Below are positions 34,234 through 46,660 of a stretch of 64,000 nucleotides of DNA, in pieces. Under the pieces are notes generated by a model that was not told where the DNA came from, made no database searches, and was given only the letters and a program-made list of their open reading frames with translations. Location: positions 2,542,001 to 2,606,000 of the forward strand of contig VWZX01006105.1 of assembly GCA_013399015.1 (NCBI GenBank), in the 5' to 3' direction. The DNA is from Galbula dea (taxonomy: Eukaryota > Chordata > Aves > Piciformes > Galbulidae). A program made the translations under genes and the position numbers. Positions within the stretch are counted from its first letter, which is position 1. Each line of letters begins with the position of its first letter.

Positions 34234-37200
34234 AGTGGAGATTTTTCTGGCTTATAACAAAGCTCAACAGCTCATTCAGTAAAACATGTATGACAAAGTA
34301 TTGTCGTTGCAATGGCTGCATCATGAGATTGTGGATTAATTCCACCGCCACATCAAAGAGATGAGAATAATTGGCTATCTGGAGAGAAAAACTTTGCTTA
34401 AATCTTAATAGCAAAGGAAGGTATTAGCAAAATCTAGACAGGAGGATACTTATACCAGGGAAAGTAACTAATTTCAGTTGAATTGCGATGTGTGGATTTG
34501 GAAAGTTTTTTCAGTGAGAAAATCTCAGCTTAATAAACTGAAGAGCAGAAAGGGTTTACAGAAATGTCTCTAATGGGAACTGATATTTGAAAGCAAAGGC
34601 TAGTGAGACTGATTACTTTTCTTATTAGGCAGCATCTCTAATTAAATAAATCAGATGTTGCCATATATAATTTCACAAAATCTGTCAAACAGAAGGATAT
34701 AATCTGGAGATATACCATGAAATTTCCATAGATCCATGAAGAATTGCTTTCGACAAGCATTTTCAACTAATACTAATTGACAAAAAGCAGTGCCAATGCA
34801 GGGTACAATTTCACATGCAATTATTATCAGAGGGACAAGTTAAAACCTTCTGAACTACAATTTTCTCCTCACGTTTTGATGTCAAGTGCCACCCAAGCCA
34901 ATGTCTGCAGTAAATAGTGTTTCTGCTTTTTAATACTCTGTAGTATACCCTTTAGCAGCATCTTCCCCTTTTCAAATCAAAAGGTTTAATGAGATCCTTT
35001 CCCTGCATAGCTCGGGGAGGGCTGTGAAGAAAAAAAGAGTAAAAATGTTTCTTAGACTGCTAGCATATAGACTCCAGTGTGTAAGGCTCAGTATCACAGA
35101 GCAAAGCATTGACAGAGGACACAGAGCCCTGAGGCCAAAGCTGGTTGCTGCAGGCTCTCTTTTTAGGTGGTGGGAAAGGATGTCCTCCTCTAGAGGTGCC
35201 TGAGAGCTCCTGGATCAGGGGCTTCTCTGATGACGTTCTGTGCTGGACAAGTAATTAAATACTCGAAGGCAGGAAGAGGGAGAGGGAGAAGGGCTGTGCT
35301 TGGGGCTGGCAGTAGCCAAAAAGAGCTTTTATTTTTTCAAGCTGACCAGCATGACTTTAACTGGCAAGGTGAAGAGAGCCTCCAATATAGGATATTCTTT
35401 AGCACTCCTGGCACTTTTATAAAAGTAGACCTAAGTTCAGTTACTATTCTAAGTCAAGAAAAGGAGGAAATCATGCTGCCTCTTCTATGCATTCTATGAA
35501 CACACAACAAAGCGGTTTGTGCTCATGTGTGGCAGTCATCAATGTGGCCATTTGGAAATTTATGTTGCTACCTTGCTGGTACTAGTACTTCTGTTCTCAG
35601 CAAGGTAGCAAACATTCAGAAGGTCTAAACAGACAAAAAATATGTCTTTTTTTGTGTGTGTGCTATATTTGATGTGCTTGCCAAAGATACAAATATCTAT
35701 CTGGGAAAACAGAAATATAGAAGACCTTCTTCAATGCTTCCTTGAGTCCCTTCAGCCTAAGCTTTCCTTATGTGTCTTCAGGTTTGCTACAAGAGGCTGA
35801 CAGTTAAAGCCAGGACAAGTAATCAGGTTACTGTTGGTAACTGATGTTTGATTTTTGATATTTGACAGATTATTGACAGTTACCAGGGTAGCACATTTCA
35901 TGTGCATATACCTTCAGCAAAGCTCCTATCTGTAGCTGAGCCTTATGCAAGCTTTCTGGGAAAGGCATTTCTTTCATTTGGTTGGTTGGGTTTTGTCTTA
36001 TTATTTTTAATTTGTATTCCCTTTGTTATATGAGGCATAACATTCTTGCTAAATTAACAGTAAGCAGAGAGTACACTACAGTCTCCATTATCAGGTTGCC
36101 CAATGAAACATGACATTCAGTTTCCTTGCAATTGGTATTTTAGCATGACTCACATTGTATAGTCTCCAGTATTTAAACATTTGCAACATTATTCAGCTTT
36201 CCCTTGTTTCTGCTAATATATCCACCTTCTGCAGCAGAGAATGGTCCCACGTATTATGCACAGTTCAAGCAGCCATCTCTTGCTTCTGGTTTTGAAATTT
36301 GATTTTTTTCCTTTTGTTGCCTGCTAATGTTCTTGTTGAAAAATGAAAAGGCACTAAGGTAAAATGTCTTTCTCAATAACAACCAAAAGCATGTGTGGGT
36401 TGCTTTTATAGAAGCTATGCCATAAGATCTTTTATTCCCTAGGGTGGGAATGAGTGCATAGTGAAAGGTCAATTCCCACTGCTTCACACACCAGCATTCT
36501 GCCTAATATGCATGTAAAGATATATATGAAAGGGAAAGCAATTATCAGTCTAAATCTTCAAATTATAACAGTTCTCATAAAATAATTAAACAGTCTGTTT
36601 ACTCTGATCAGTTACTGTGCTGATGGTGCTGTATTATGACAAAATCTATGGTTTTAAAGAAAATATTTTCTAATGTAGGTAATATTTACAAAACATGGGC
36701 ACAAGCTGTGCTGCAGTTCAAAATGATGTGTGTCTTCCTATGTAAAGGAAAAAAGATGTAGATACTTATATTAACACTAGTAGGAAAACAGGATAATTAA
36801 AGGATAACTAGGAAGATAATTAGATGATAATGGAGACTAACCTGATGTGCTTTAGGCTAAGTGCAATAATTAATCTTGATACATGGTATATAATAAGGTC
36901 TTTCCAATGTACTCTTCTACCCTAGCTTTCTAGTATGGCATTACAGTTCTTTGTGCAGGAAATAATTGGACTAAAGTGAAATGCTGATCTTAGGCTTGTG
37001 TAGTTAGTTCTTCTGTGAAAACTGCATTTTACTGAGCAGGCAGGAATTACTGAGCAACTCAGTTAGCTATGGAATTTGTAAGCTTTGCAAATACATATGA
37101 ACCTTCTGTTACTCTTTGGTTTTGGCTTTCAGTGACTTTAATGACAATGCTTGAGTGGTTGATGTGGAGACTTGAGATGCCCCCCCCACAGAGGTAAAGG

Positions 37201-38235
37201 TTCATTGAACTGCAAGGTTACTTTAATCCTATTCTAGAAGGGAACGTTTCTTGGGAAGAAACCTTCTTTTTATGTCAAACTATCAAAATATGAACCTTGG
37301 GGCACTTTGGAGTTTGCTTGTTTACTTAAACAGATTTTGAGATTTGTAGGGTGCAATTTGTTTGTACTTAGTGCTTTTACTTACTATGTCATCACAATCT
37401 TAGCTTGTTCTTCTTAGAGGTAAGTGAATTGCAATTTATAAAATAGAAAATGGTAGGATATGATCATTCATTATGTCAACTTTCTGGGGAGACAGCAAAA
37501 GTAAGTGTTAATTACTGTCAACTGTGATAGTGGTTTTTAGAATACTGGCTTTTCTGAAATGATTTAAGATCAATAAGTTCCATTCATGCAGCTCTCCAAA
37601 TAATGGTGACCTTTTAATGTGTGTAATTAGAAAGACTTTAACAGTGTAAAACTTCCTTATAGTATTAATATGTGAAAGAAAGTACAACTGGCAGAAATAA
37701 ATAATATCTTCTGCTTCTGAGCATAAAATATTTTTGCCATAGAACAAATGCTTTAAGCAAAAAAAAGTAGAAGAATGCAGAACATGGGGCAAAAATCAGG
37801 AAAGATTTGCTAGAAGTTTGAAGATATCCTGAAGGTTTAAATATTCTTCATCAGAACCCCTAGACAAGACAAACTGAGTGAAACTCTGCCAGTTTGTACC
37901 AGTAGGGGATGTAGTTACACCTATCTGTCTTTGGCTTGCCTGGCTACATGTGAATTACTGGCTCTTCCGTGAGCTGCAGTGACTCACACTTGCCACTTTT
38001 CCATCTATGCTGTAATTATCTGTATCATGGAAAGCAAAGGGAAAACTCAGAAGGTGCTCTGCACTGAGAGATGGAGGGTGCAGGGTTCTTTCTGGATCTC
38101 AATCAGAAAAGCACAATAGCAAATACTGTAATAAAATAACTTTGACAATAAGATAGAAATGAGGAGTGAAATATACCTAGAAAGAAAATCTTATGTCCAT
38201 TCACATGCAACATCTCAGTGACCCCAGGTGAATAG
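34234..38235. other. Unique AT-rich sequence, no gene seen
   Basis: About 4 kb. Sequence at about 35,080-35,320 is noticeably less AT-rich and purine-rich, and contains TGATGACGTTCT (35,228-35,239), which resembles a CRE-type site. No coding gene or known repeat. Confidence 0.5.
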
Positions 38236-38500
38236 AAAAGTAGAAACGTAGAAACATCATCCCAGTTGGAAAGGACCTTCAAGATCATCGAGTCTAACCA
38301 ATAGCCCTACACTTCTCTTATCCCTAAACCATCTCCCTAAGTGCCACACCTACCCGTTTTTTTTAAAACCGTCAGGGATGGTGAGTCCATCACATCCCTG
38401 GGCAGCCTATTCCAATAACTCACTACTCTTTCAGTGAAGAAATTTTTCCTAATATCTAATCTAAACCTGCCCTGGCACAAATTGAACCCATACTCACAGC
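38236..38500 (-). mobile_element. CR1 LINE 3' end, distinct subfamily
   Basis: A minus-strand CR1. The coding part reads FNLCQGRFRLDIRKNFFTER, then VVSYWNRLPRDVMDSPSLTV on the minus strand (from about 38,495 to 38,350). The 3' UTR carries 'ggaaaggaccttcaagatc' and 'cgagtctaaccaatagccct' on the plus strand. The tail near 38,238-38,255 (plus strand 'gtagaaacgtagaaacat') replaces the usual ATTCTATGAT type, which marks a different CR1 subfamily. Conserved E/V-V-x-Y/H-W-N-R-L-P is intact here. Confidence 0.9.
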
Positions 38501-38872
38501 TTGCTGCACAGATCCCACCTGCAGAGAGGTTCAGCCTCCCCCCCCATACTGCAATGCTTTTTGTCTTACATAGCAAACAAAACCATTTATTTTCTCCTGA
38601 GGGACAGGATGATGTCCATCAGATCACAGCACCGACCACCCTAGGGCATGCTAGCACCAGCCTTTAACCATGTGGCATGCTAGAGGGTTCGTTATACAGC
38701 AGCTACTTATGCTAAGTGTAATTAAGGCTTCTCAAGCCTCAAGTACAAGGTCCAGTAGGGCAGGTGTGGCTTGCCCAAGACCACCAGCTCCTCCAGTATA
38801 ATGTTTACCCAAGGAATACACTATAGAGGGCTGGTTTGCAAGTGCAATGTTGGGTAGGACTGATACACATAT
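38501..38872 (-). other. Unresolved segment, possible LTR
   Basis: Less AT-rich than its surroundings and bounded by a CR1. On the minus strand it contains an AATAAA (plus-strand TTTATT at 38,586-38,591) followed within about 60 bases by a G-run and a 'ctgaacctctctgcaggtg' block, a layout that resembles R-U5 of a retroviral LTR. I do not recognise the family and see no clear TG...CA ends. Confidence 0.2.
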
Positions 38873-40584
38873 TACAGATTATTTTTTAACAAGCTACAGA
38901 AGTCTCTTTGACAAATCAAATTTAAGTATAAAGCTAAAAAATTGAAGTTTGTGTAAGCAGGTTGTGTTCATATATCATTTAAATATAATGTCTCTGAACT
39001 ACTGAAGTTGGAGGTAAGTTTTGGAGGAGGAGATCACCTTCTGCACATCCTTTAGTTCTTAGAACTTATATTTTTTGTTTTCAATCTTCAACAGTCTACT
39101 TGCGAAGAGGAGGAGTAGGTGGAAGGATGCAAATGAAGGAATAAAAATACACTGTGCACCCAATTTTATTGTTTTCCTCTGCTCAGTAACCAAGGTCTGA
39201 AATAGTTCTTCCAGGCAATCTTCTTCAAAAGTATCTTTATCATATATGGTGATCTGTGGACATCTGGCCCTGAATTACTAGTTGTCTCTCTCATGGATAT
39301 AAAAGCATTTGTGCTTATGAAACTTCTGCTTATGTGAAACATAAATGCTTCAGGAAAAATAGTCCATTTCTGTGTCTTACATTTTGTTGAAGCCCACTTG
39401 TGGAATTCTGGGAATCATCACCTTACCCAACTCTAATCCTGATTTACTTATTATTACACTTCCTATGATTTTGAAATTATAAAATTTCATAATCTGCCTG
39501 GTTTTCTCAAACACAGAAGAAAATGACTGTGACCATGTTATATGATAAATTATTGTAAAAGCAATTTGTTGTAGAGAATAAGTATGAAATTTCATCCTTT
39601 TTAGGTTGATTTTTGTTCACTCTGTGGTAGGAGAATTCAGATTCTGGTAATAAATGCCATCAAGAACATCTTTACATATCTTGAGAATGATTTGTACATC
39701 CTTGGGTAGGTATTTGCATTGAGCACTTTTCATTCGTCTCAAAGATTCAGACTGCTTATAGCCATGGAAAAGGAAATGTCCTGTCTCAACAAGGCAGAAA
39801 TGTTCATCAACTTACTGTAAGAAATGGGCATGAATATGCCTGTATGTCAGATATATATAGAAAGCTTATTAGAGCAGATATCAATATATTCTTTCAATGG
39901 CACAGAATTTTTTCTTAGATGGAACAGTAAACCATTATAACTAAATGAGATGCTCTGAATTTTTATTTCAGTATTCCTTAGTGCCATTTTAAATGTGAAA
40001 GACTAATATTTCTTCAGTTCAAAAAGATATTGTAAATACAAGAGATGTGAGTTGTACCTGGAACCTTTCAGCATTTTTAGATGATATGATTTCACTTGAT
40101 TTATAATATTGTGATACAATTTCCTGTTTATTTATGCTTACACTTCCAATTCCATTCCAGTGAAGAATTCATTTAGACTAAGACTTGTGATAAAATCCAA
40201 ATGATGAAACCTTAAAAAATAAACTATTAAATATAGCCTTGATGACTGATTTTCGACTTGTAGCTGTGTAAGTTTGTTAACTAATTAACATTCATCTAAT
40301 GTTTTGAACGCAGCAAACACCATGAAAGCACTAAGCATAATTAGTCACCTCTTTGCAGAATTTAATTGAAAGAGTTAGCTCAGCTGGATTAGAGGGAAAA
40401 TAATCTAAGTAGATGGAAGTACAAGATGACATCTGGATTTCATTACTGTAGGGATAAGAAGAAATTCCTCCTATTAGAATTAGATTTATGGATGGCAGAG
40501 GAAAAATGAGGGACAATGTTAAGGACACTGTGTGTCTATCATTACCATTAGAATGTTTGAAGTGGACACCACTGGGTGTGTCAT
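38873..40584. other. Unique AT-rich sequence, no gene seen
   Basis: About 1.7 kb with no recognised gene or repeat. Confidence 0.5.
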
Positions 40585-41639
40585 TGGGTATTGAGTTTGT
40601 GAGGTGAGGTTTTGGTAGCTTGGGAGGTACAGGGGATGGCTTCTGTGAGAAAGTGCTAGAAGCTTCTCCCATGTCCAATAGATCCAGTGCCAGTCAGCTC
40701 CAAGACAGACCTGCCACCACTAGCCAGTTAGCAGCACCTCAGAGATAACACTTAAGAAGGGGGAAAAGTTGCTGCACAACAGCAACTGCAGCTGAAGAGT
40801 GGAGTAAAAATACCTGAGAAAAATTACTCTGCAGACACCAAGATCAGTGAAGAAGGAGGGGAAGGAAGTAAGGAGGTGCTTCAGGAGCCAAAGTAGAGAT
40901 TCTCTTGCAAGCTATGGCGAAAATCATGGTGAAGCAAGCTGTTCTCTTGCAGTCTGTGGAGGTCAACAGTGCAGCAGATATCTACCTGCAGCCCTTGAAA
41001 AAACCCATGCTAGAGCAGGTGGATGGCTGAAGGAGACTGTGACCACATGGGAAGCTCCATGCTGGAACATGTTCCTGGCAGGATCTGTGAATCCATGGGG
41101 AGAGGAGTCCTCAGTCCAGCAGGGTTGCTGGCAGGTCTTATGACTCTGTTGAAGGGACCCATGCTAGAGCAGTCAGGGAAGAACTGCAACCTGTGGGAAG
41201 GATTCACTGGAGAAGTTCCTGAATAACTGTCTCTCGTGGGAGTGTGAGGAGTCCTCCTCCTGAGGAGAAAGGAGTGGAAGAAATGATGCGTGATTAAATG
41301 AATGCAACCTCCATTCCTGTCCCCCTGTGCTACTGGGAAGGAGGAGGCAGAGAATTCAGGAGCAACTTTAAACCTAGTTACAAAAGAGGGTTAGAGGAAA
41401 GGTGTTTTAAGAACTAGTTTTATTCCTCATTATCCTAGTTTGATTTAATTGCTAGTAAATAAAACTAATTTCCCCAAGTTGAGACTGTTTACCTATGTAA
41501 TTGGTGAAAGATGTCTCCCTGCCCTTATCTTGACCTATGAGACTTTTGTTATATTTTCTTTCCCACCTCCTGATGAGGAGGGGTGTGATGAAGCAGCTTT
41601 TGTGGGCATATGCTGTCCAGTCAGGGCCAACCCACCACA
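40585..41639 (+). mobile_element. Solo ERVL-type LTR, nearly complete
   Basis: A long (about 1.05 kb) LTR in plus orientation. Blocks in order: 'gaggttttggtagcttggg', 'ggcttctgtgagaaagtgct', 'ccagtgccagtcagctcc', a TATA-like 'aacacttaagaaggg' (40,747-40,761), 'ctgctgcacaacagcaactg' in altered form, 'actctgcagacaccaag', then imperfect internal repeats of the type ACCCATGCTAGAGCAG (about 41,003, 41,055, 41,157). These are followed by an AATAAA polyadenylation signal (41,458-41,463), 'aattggtgaaagatgtctcc' and the terminus 'gccaacccaccaca' ending in CA at 41,639. No primer-binding site or gag-like frame follows, so it is a solo LTR left by recombination between the two ends of a provirus. Frames of 65-98 codons inside it are fortuitous. 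Confidence 0.8.
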
Positions 41640-44600
41640 CCTACATTTTTGTATTATGTGACATGACAACAACTATACTGTTGTGCAGCTCTTTAACTGC
41701 ACTTTCACTTGTCACATCAACAATTTCTTTCACTCCTCTCACACTCTATTCTTTGAATGTGAATTTTGATAGTTACCTCTACTTATTTACTGACTCAGAG
41801 CAATCACTGACCTTCGATATATCTAAGAATAAAACCCTTTGAGTTTAACCTCCTGCATCCTATAGGTCATGATTCTTGCAGCATTCACACGTTATACTTG
41901 AACTGGATTTCCTTCTTCCTCTCTGAAGTTGTGATAATTGTGACAAAGATGTCCCTATCTTTTCCTATTCTCAGCAGAATATTTCCTTATCTTATCTATT
42001 CTGTTTTAAAAATAAGTCAGCCAGATTGCAGTTATCTCATGCTGGTACCAAGTAAAATGCAGCTACAAATAATAAATGCTCTTATTTTCCTGTGAGTGTT
42101 AATCTCGAGTTTCTCCAAAGTCATTGTGAAAATTATGTGAGATGAGTGGCATGTTCTGGATGTTACCCTGGGTAGACAGTATTATAGTAGGGAATAAAAT
42201 CTGAATCTGTATCTTTTATCTAAGTGTAAACCATCCTTCTTCTCTGTTCGAGAAAAAAAGAAAGAGGCATGTATAAAGTATTGAAGAGGAAAAGACAAAC
42301 ACCCCAAATCCCCAAGACAACCACTGTGATTTTGGTTTATTTCCCTGTTTACTGAAACTGACTTATCAATGTTTAAAATTGCCCTGATCATGTCTGCAAG
42401 CAGTTCACTAGAGTTTTAAATAATATATATTAGTATTTGGCTACAGCCATATCTTATGTTTCCGTTTGATGAATCTAGATTATATTTTCTTCATGATGAG
42501 GCCATGGCTGAAATACTGTATCGACTAAGCAGAAGAAAAGTGAATTAAATATTGCTTACCATCTTAAGGAATTTGAAATTACTGAATAATGTTTTGCATC
42601 TTGCTAGTTGTAATCTCCCAGGTGATGGGAGTCAGTGCTTTCATACAAATTTTAAACATTCTTTCAAAAATTAAACATTTATTTTCTTTTACAGAAAAAC
42701 AAAGACTTCAAAACACTCACTTTTCACTTTACTAGGAGTCACTATGCACTAAAAACTGCATTACATGTGGTATCAAACAGCAAATCTTGTTCAGGACCAA
42801 ATACAAATCTCTCTAGTTTTTTTCCTAGTCCCTGGTACATGATGCTGATAATCTTATCATTGTCTGGTAATTTTAAAATAAGATGCAGGAGTTTTCCCAG
42901 AATAACATCTCAACATGCTCAAAGTTTATCAAAGCTAATAAAAACATTTTTGAAGGTTAGCTAGTATTTGAAAAAAATAGAATTATTTGAGTTAGGTAGG
43001 AACAGCTAGACTATTATACATCCACTATTGTAAGGATTTTGCACTAAGTGCATCTGAGTGGATGCTGAGTTACAGGAAAAGCAACACTTCTATTGTATTT
43101 TTGCAAACTTGGAAAATGATAACTCTAAAATAATTTAACAATTGTTTCTCTTGACTTTTGTTTCTTCTAGCAAAGGTGGCATCATTAGTTGACATATTGC
43201 TGAGGTAAGTCTCTAACTTTGCATCTGCAAGTGCTTCTCTATCCAGTACAGACAGCTGACCTTCACCTTTCTCAGCATAGTCTGTTCTTTTCAAGATGTC
43301 TAGAGACAAAGCTGACAGTGGGAGGCAATCTCAGTTAAGTGAAATCAGCTTATGCTAATAAAACTGTCCCACTGAAATACCCTTTGGAGTTGTCTCAGTT
43401 TAAATAAACTTTTATTTTATTAAACTGTCAGAATAAAAAGAAAATAACTGGTAACAGCTTATTTTGACTGCTACATTAGATTGATCTGACACCGAATTGT
43501 TGTAACATTAGACCATGCAAACTCTATACATCAGTAACTGTCAGTAACAGAACTGCTACAGCACAGGGTTCCCCACAAAAAATGAGTTTGGGTTCTTATG
43601 AAACAGTACAAGTTTAATAATTTAGTACTGCTATTCATCAGGTGACAATGGCATAAAAGAATCAAAGAAAATAGGAGAACGAAGGAAAAATGTTTATTTA
43701 CTAGGGCCAGTTCTATTCACAAGTATATCATTCTAATGCCACAGTTTATTTGCCTTGCTGTGGGTAATGTTATTGTGTTAAATTATTTGTCCTATGTATG
43801 ACTTTGTATAATCATGTACACAGTGCTTCATGGATGGAAAATGCTGCCTTGCCTAATTAAACAACATAATTTACAATGAATTTTCAAAACTGTAAGCAAT
43901 TCTGCAAGGTAGTAGCTATGGGTGGTCTTGAACTGTACCTGGCAACCTGCAATGAACCAAGAAACACATTCTGAAACAAACATTGTTAATGCTGTCTGCT
44001 AGAAGTACATTGGAGAATAATGACCCAGACACGTGAAGGCTTTTGCATGTAAGTACAGAAAGATGTGGCATGTTATAAAGAACTACCCTTTCTTAAGATT
44101 TATGATTTGAGAGGAAAGACCAAGTTGACTTTAGAAGATCATGAAAAATGAAATGGAAAATTTCACTGAACAGTAAGAAAAAAAAATAGTAGTTATTTAA
44201 CAGTTACTGGAGGAATTTTTAGTATAAAAGTAGTGCAGATGGAAAGTCATGATAACTCATGGATAAGCTACAGTAGGCCTACAAGGTTTAGCCTTAAAGA
44301 ACTGAAATGATAGCAAGCATCTGGAGATGTATTGTTCCTATGCAAGGCATAGTCTTAAAGAGTGATTAGTTATTCCCCAAGGCTATTAAACAGAAATAAG
44401 ATACAGAGAGACCACAGATGGAAGAGCAGATTGCTTGAGGTTGACAAAAGATATTATATTCTTGCAGCATACAGAGAATCTGCCTGCAGATGGGCAAGGC
44501 CATGGAGGGAATGTATGTTAAACTATCCCTTTGAAGGAGTTCACAGTTCATTAATCTGTGGCTTGGTTGCATCTGAGTTGAGGTCATGAGAGGAAAACAT

Positions 44601-45049
44601 ATCAGCAAGTTCATTATGTTTGGGGGCACAAAACCAGATAATTCCATGATTCAAGAAGCAGGAATACTGTTGTTCCAGGAGTACTGTAAGTTGAGATTGA
44701 AGACACTGTAGCTAACAAAAGGTAGACAGAAAGTTTTATGGAAAACAGATCCTAAAGAGGAGAGCTTTTATCAAGACAGTAACAACACTTTTGAAACTAA
44801 GTAGTTTTCTAAATAATGATGAGAGTAAGACCTATGTGTTGACTGTGTCAGAAATAATGGATTCCTATAGGAGAATTTACCAAGAAAACTGACCATGGAA
44901 ATGGACCTAGCCCAGATTTGAATTAAGCTCAGTACAGACTAGTTTATTATTATTTGTCATTATTAAGATTGCAAAGATGACTAATTTTTACCTCATTTCA
45001 GACTTCGGGTATTAAATTTGACTTGCATTAAATTAAACCTTGTGGCCCT
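41640..45049. other. Unique AT-rich sequence, no gene seen
   Basis: About 3.4 kb with short frames of 65-101 codons only. No repeat family recognised. Confidence 0.5.
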
Positions 45050-45157
45050 GGATAACCTGGTCTAGTGCATGTGGCGTCCCTGCCCATGACAGGGGGCTTG
45101 GAACTAGATGATCTTTAAGGTCCCTTCCAACCTCAGCCATTTTATGATTCTATGATC
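45050..45157 (+). mobile_element. CR1 LINE 3' tail
   Basis: A plus-strand CR1 3' UTR: 'ggataacctggtctagtgc', 'gtccctgcccatgacagggg', 'ggaactagatgatctttaag', 'gtcccttccaacctcagcca' and tail TTTATGATTCTATGAT (45,140-45,155). Strong 5' truncation. Confidence 0.93.
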
Positions 45158-46006
45158 TGAAATCTTACTGGGATCAAATTTGGTAACATTTTGATTCTGG
45201 CATGTTTTTAAAAGATGTCCTAAAGAAGTTTCAAGTACATATCCAAAATGCATAGGTATTAAAAGTTAGCAAGAGACTAATAAGAAAAAGCCTTAATCTC
45301 AAGAGGTCTGAGAAAGAGGCTGGGTTTGACCATACTGAAAATTAACATAAAAATGTTAAGTCAAAAAAATATATGACAGGTCCTTTGAAATCAAAGCCAA
45401 AAACTAGTCAGTAAAAAAAGGAGCCCTTCACTTCTAAGGAGCTAGCAGAGTTAGTTCTGATATTTCTCACATCCTAAAATTAAGATATGTGCCCTCAAAT
45501 GAAGAAGTGTATTTAAAACTCATCAGGTTTCTTTGGATGTGTTTTTCCCCCAAACAACTTAATGTCACAGCAGATGAAGCTTCCTTCAATGAGCTATCTA
45601 CTTGCCTTCTTTAAATGTTAATAGTATTCTGACCTTTGGGACTTTTCCAGTATTTCAAGATTTAATGAAAAAGAGCATTAGTAGGCCAGGAAACTCCCCA
45701 TTTAGCTCATTTAGTAATACTGTGTGAAAGTTAGCCAAACCTGCAGATTTAAAAAATGTTTATACCTAATAGATGTTGTTTAACATCCTCTACTGTTACT
45801 AATGATCTGGAAAGTGCTTCATCATGCTCGTGTGTTGTAATCAATCATCCTGATATTTCTTAACTACAGGAAAAAAAAATACTTGTTAAATAATTCTGGC
45901 TTTTCTGCTTTATTTTTGCAAACTATGTACGTCTACTATGGACTGAAACTATTCTTCATTTTTTAAAATTAATAAACAAATAGCAACAATTCTGATTGTG
46001 TACCTA
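45158..46006. other. Unique AT-rich sequence, no gene seen
   Basis: About 850 bases; nothing recognised. Confidence 0.5.
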
Positions 46007-46660
46007 TGCAAAAGGACTTGGGGATATTGGTGGATGAAAAGCTGAGTATAAGTGAGCAATGTGCACTTGCAGCCCCAAAAGCCAGTTGCACCCTGTGTTG
46101 CATCAAGAGAAGTGTGGCCAGCAGGTCAAGGAAGGTGGTTGTCCTACTGCAGGCTGGTGAGACCTCACTTAGGACACTTTATTCAGCTCTGGAGTCCTCA
46201 GCACAAGAATGACATCAACCTGTTGGAGTGGGCACAGAGAAGGGCCACAAAAATGATAAGAGAGCTGGAACACATCCTCTGTGAAGTAAGACTGAAAGTG
46301 TAGGGCTTGTTCAGCCTGGAGAAAACAAGGTCTATCAGTACTTAAAGGGGGCTTAGAGAAATGAGGAGGAAGTACTCTTTATCAGGGACTGTAGTGACAG
46401 GATGGTGGGTAATGGTATTAAACTGAAAGTAGATTTATATTAGATATAAGGAATAAATGTTTTAATATGAAGCTGATGAACCACTGTAATAGGCTGTCCT
46501 GATTGATTCTTAGTACCCCCTCCCTGCAAGTGTCCAGGTCAGGTTGGATGGGTCTTTGAGCAGCCTGATCTTGTGGAAAATGTCCCTGCTCATGGCAGGG
46601 GGGGGGTGAAAGTACATGATCTTTAAGGTCCCTTCCAATCTAAAACATTTATGATTCTAT
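46007..46660 (+). mobile_element. CR1 LINE 3' end with frameshifted RT C-terminus
   Basis: A plus-strand CR1. One frame (46,006-46,212) reads QKDLGILVDEKLSISEQC and then loses similarity. A second frame, offset by a base (46,052-46,303), takes over with LVRPHLGHFIQLWSPQHKND, LLEWAQRRATKMIRELEHIL and CEVRL, so a frameshift lies near 46,155. The 3' UTR contains 'gatgggtctttgagcagcc' and an expanded G9 run (46,599-46,607), and ends in TTATGATTCTATAA (46,649-46,662). The catalytic region lies upstream of the truncation. Confidence 0.93.

Noticed and set aside
40847..41226. Overlapping frames of 65-98 codons on both strands
   Set aside because: They lie wholly inside the solo LTR and show no similarity to retroviral proteins.
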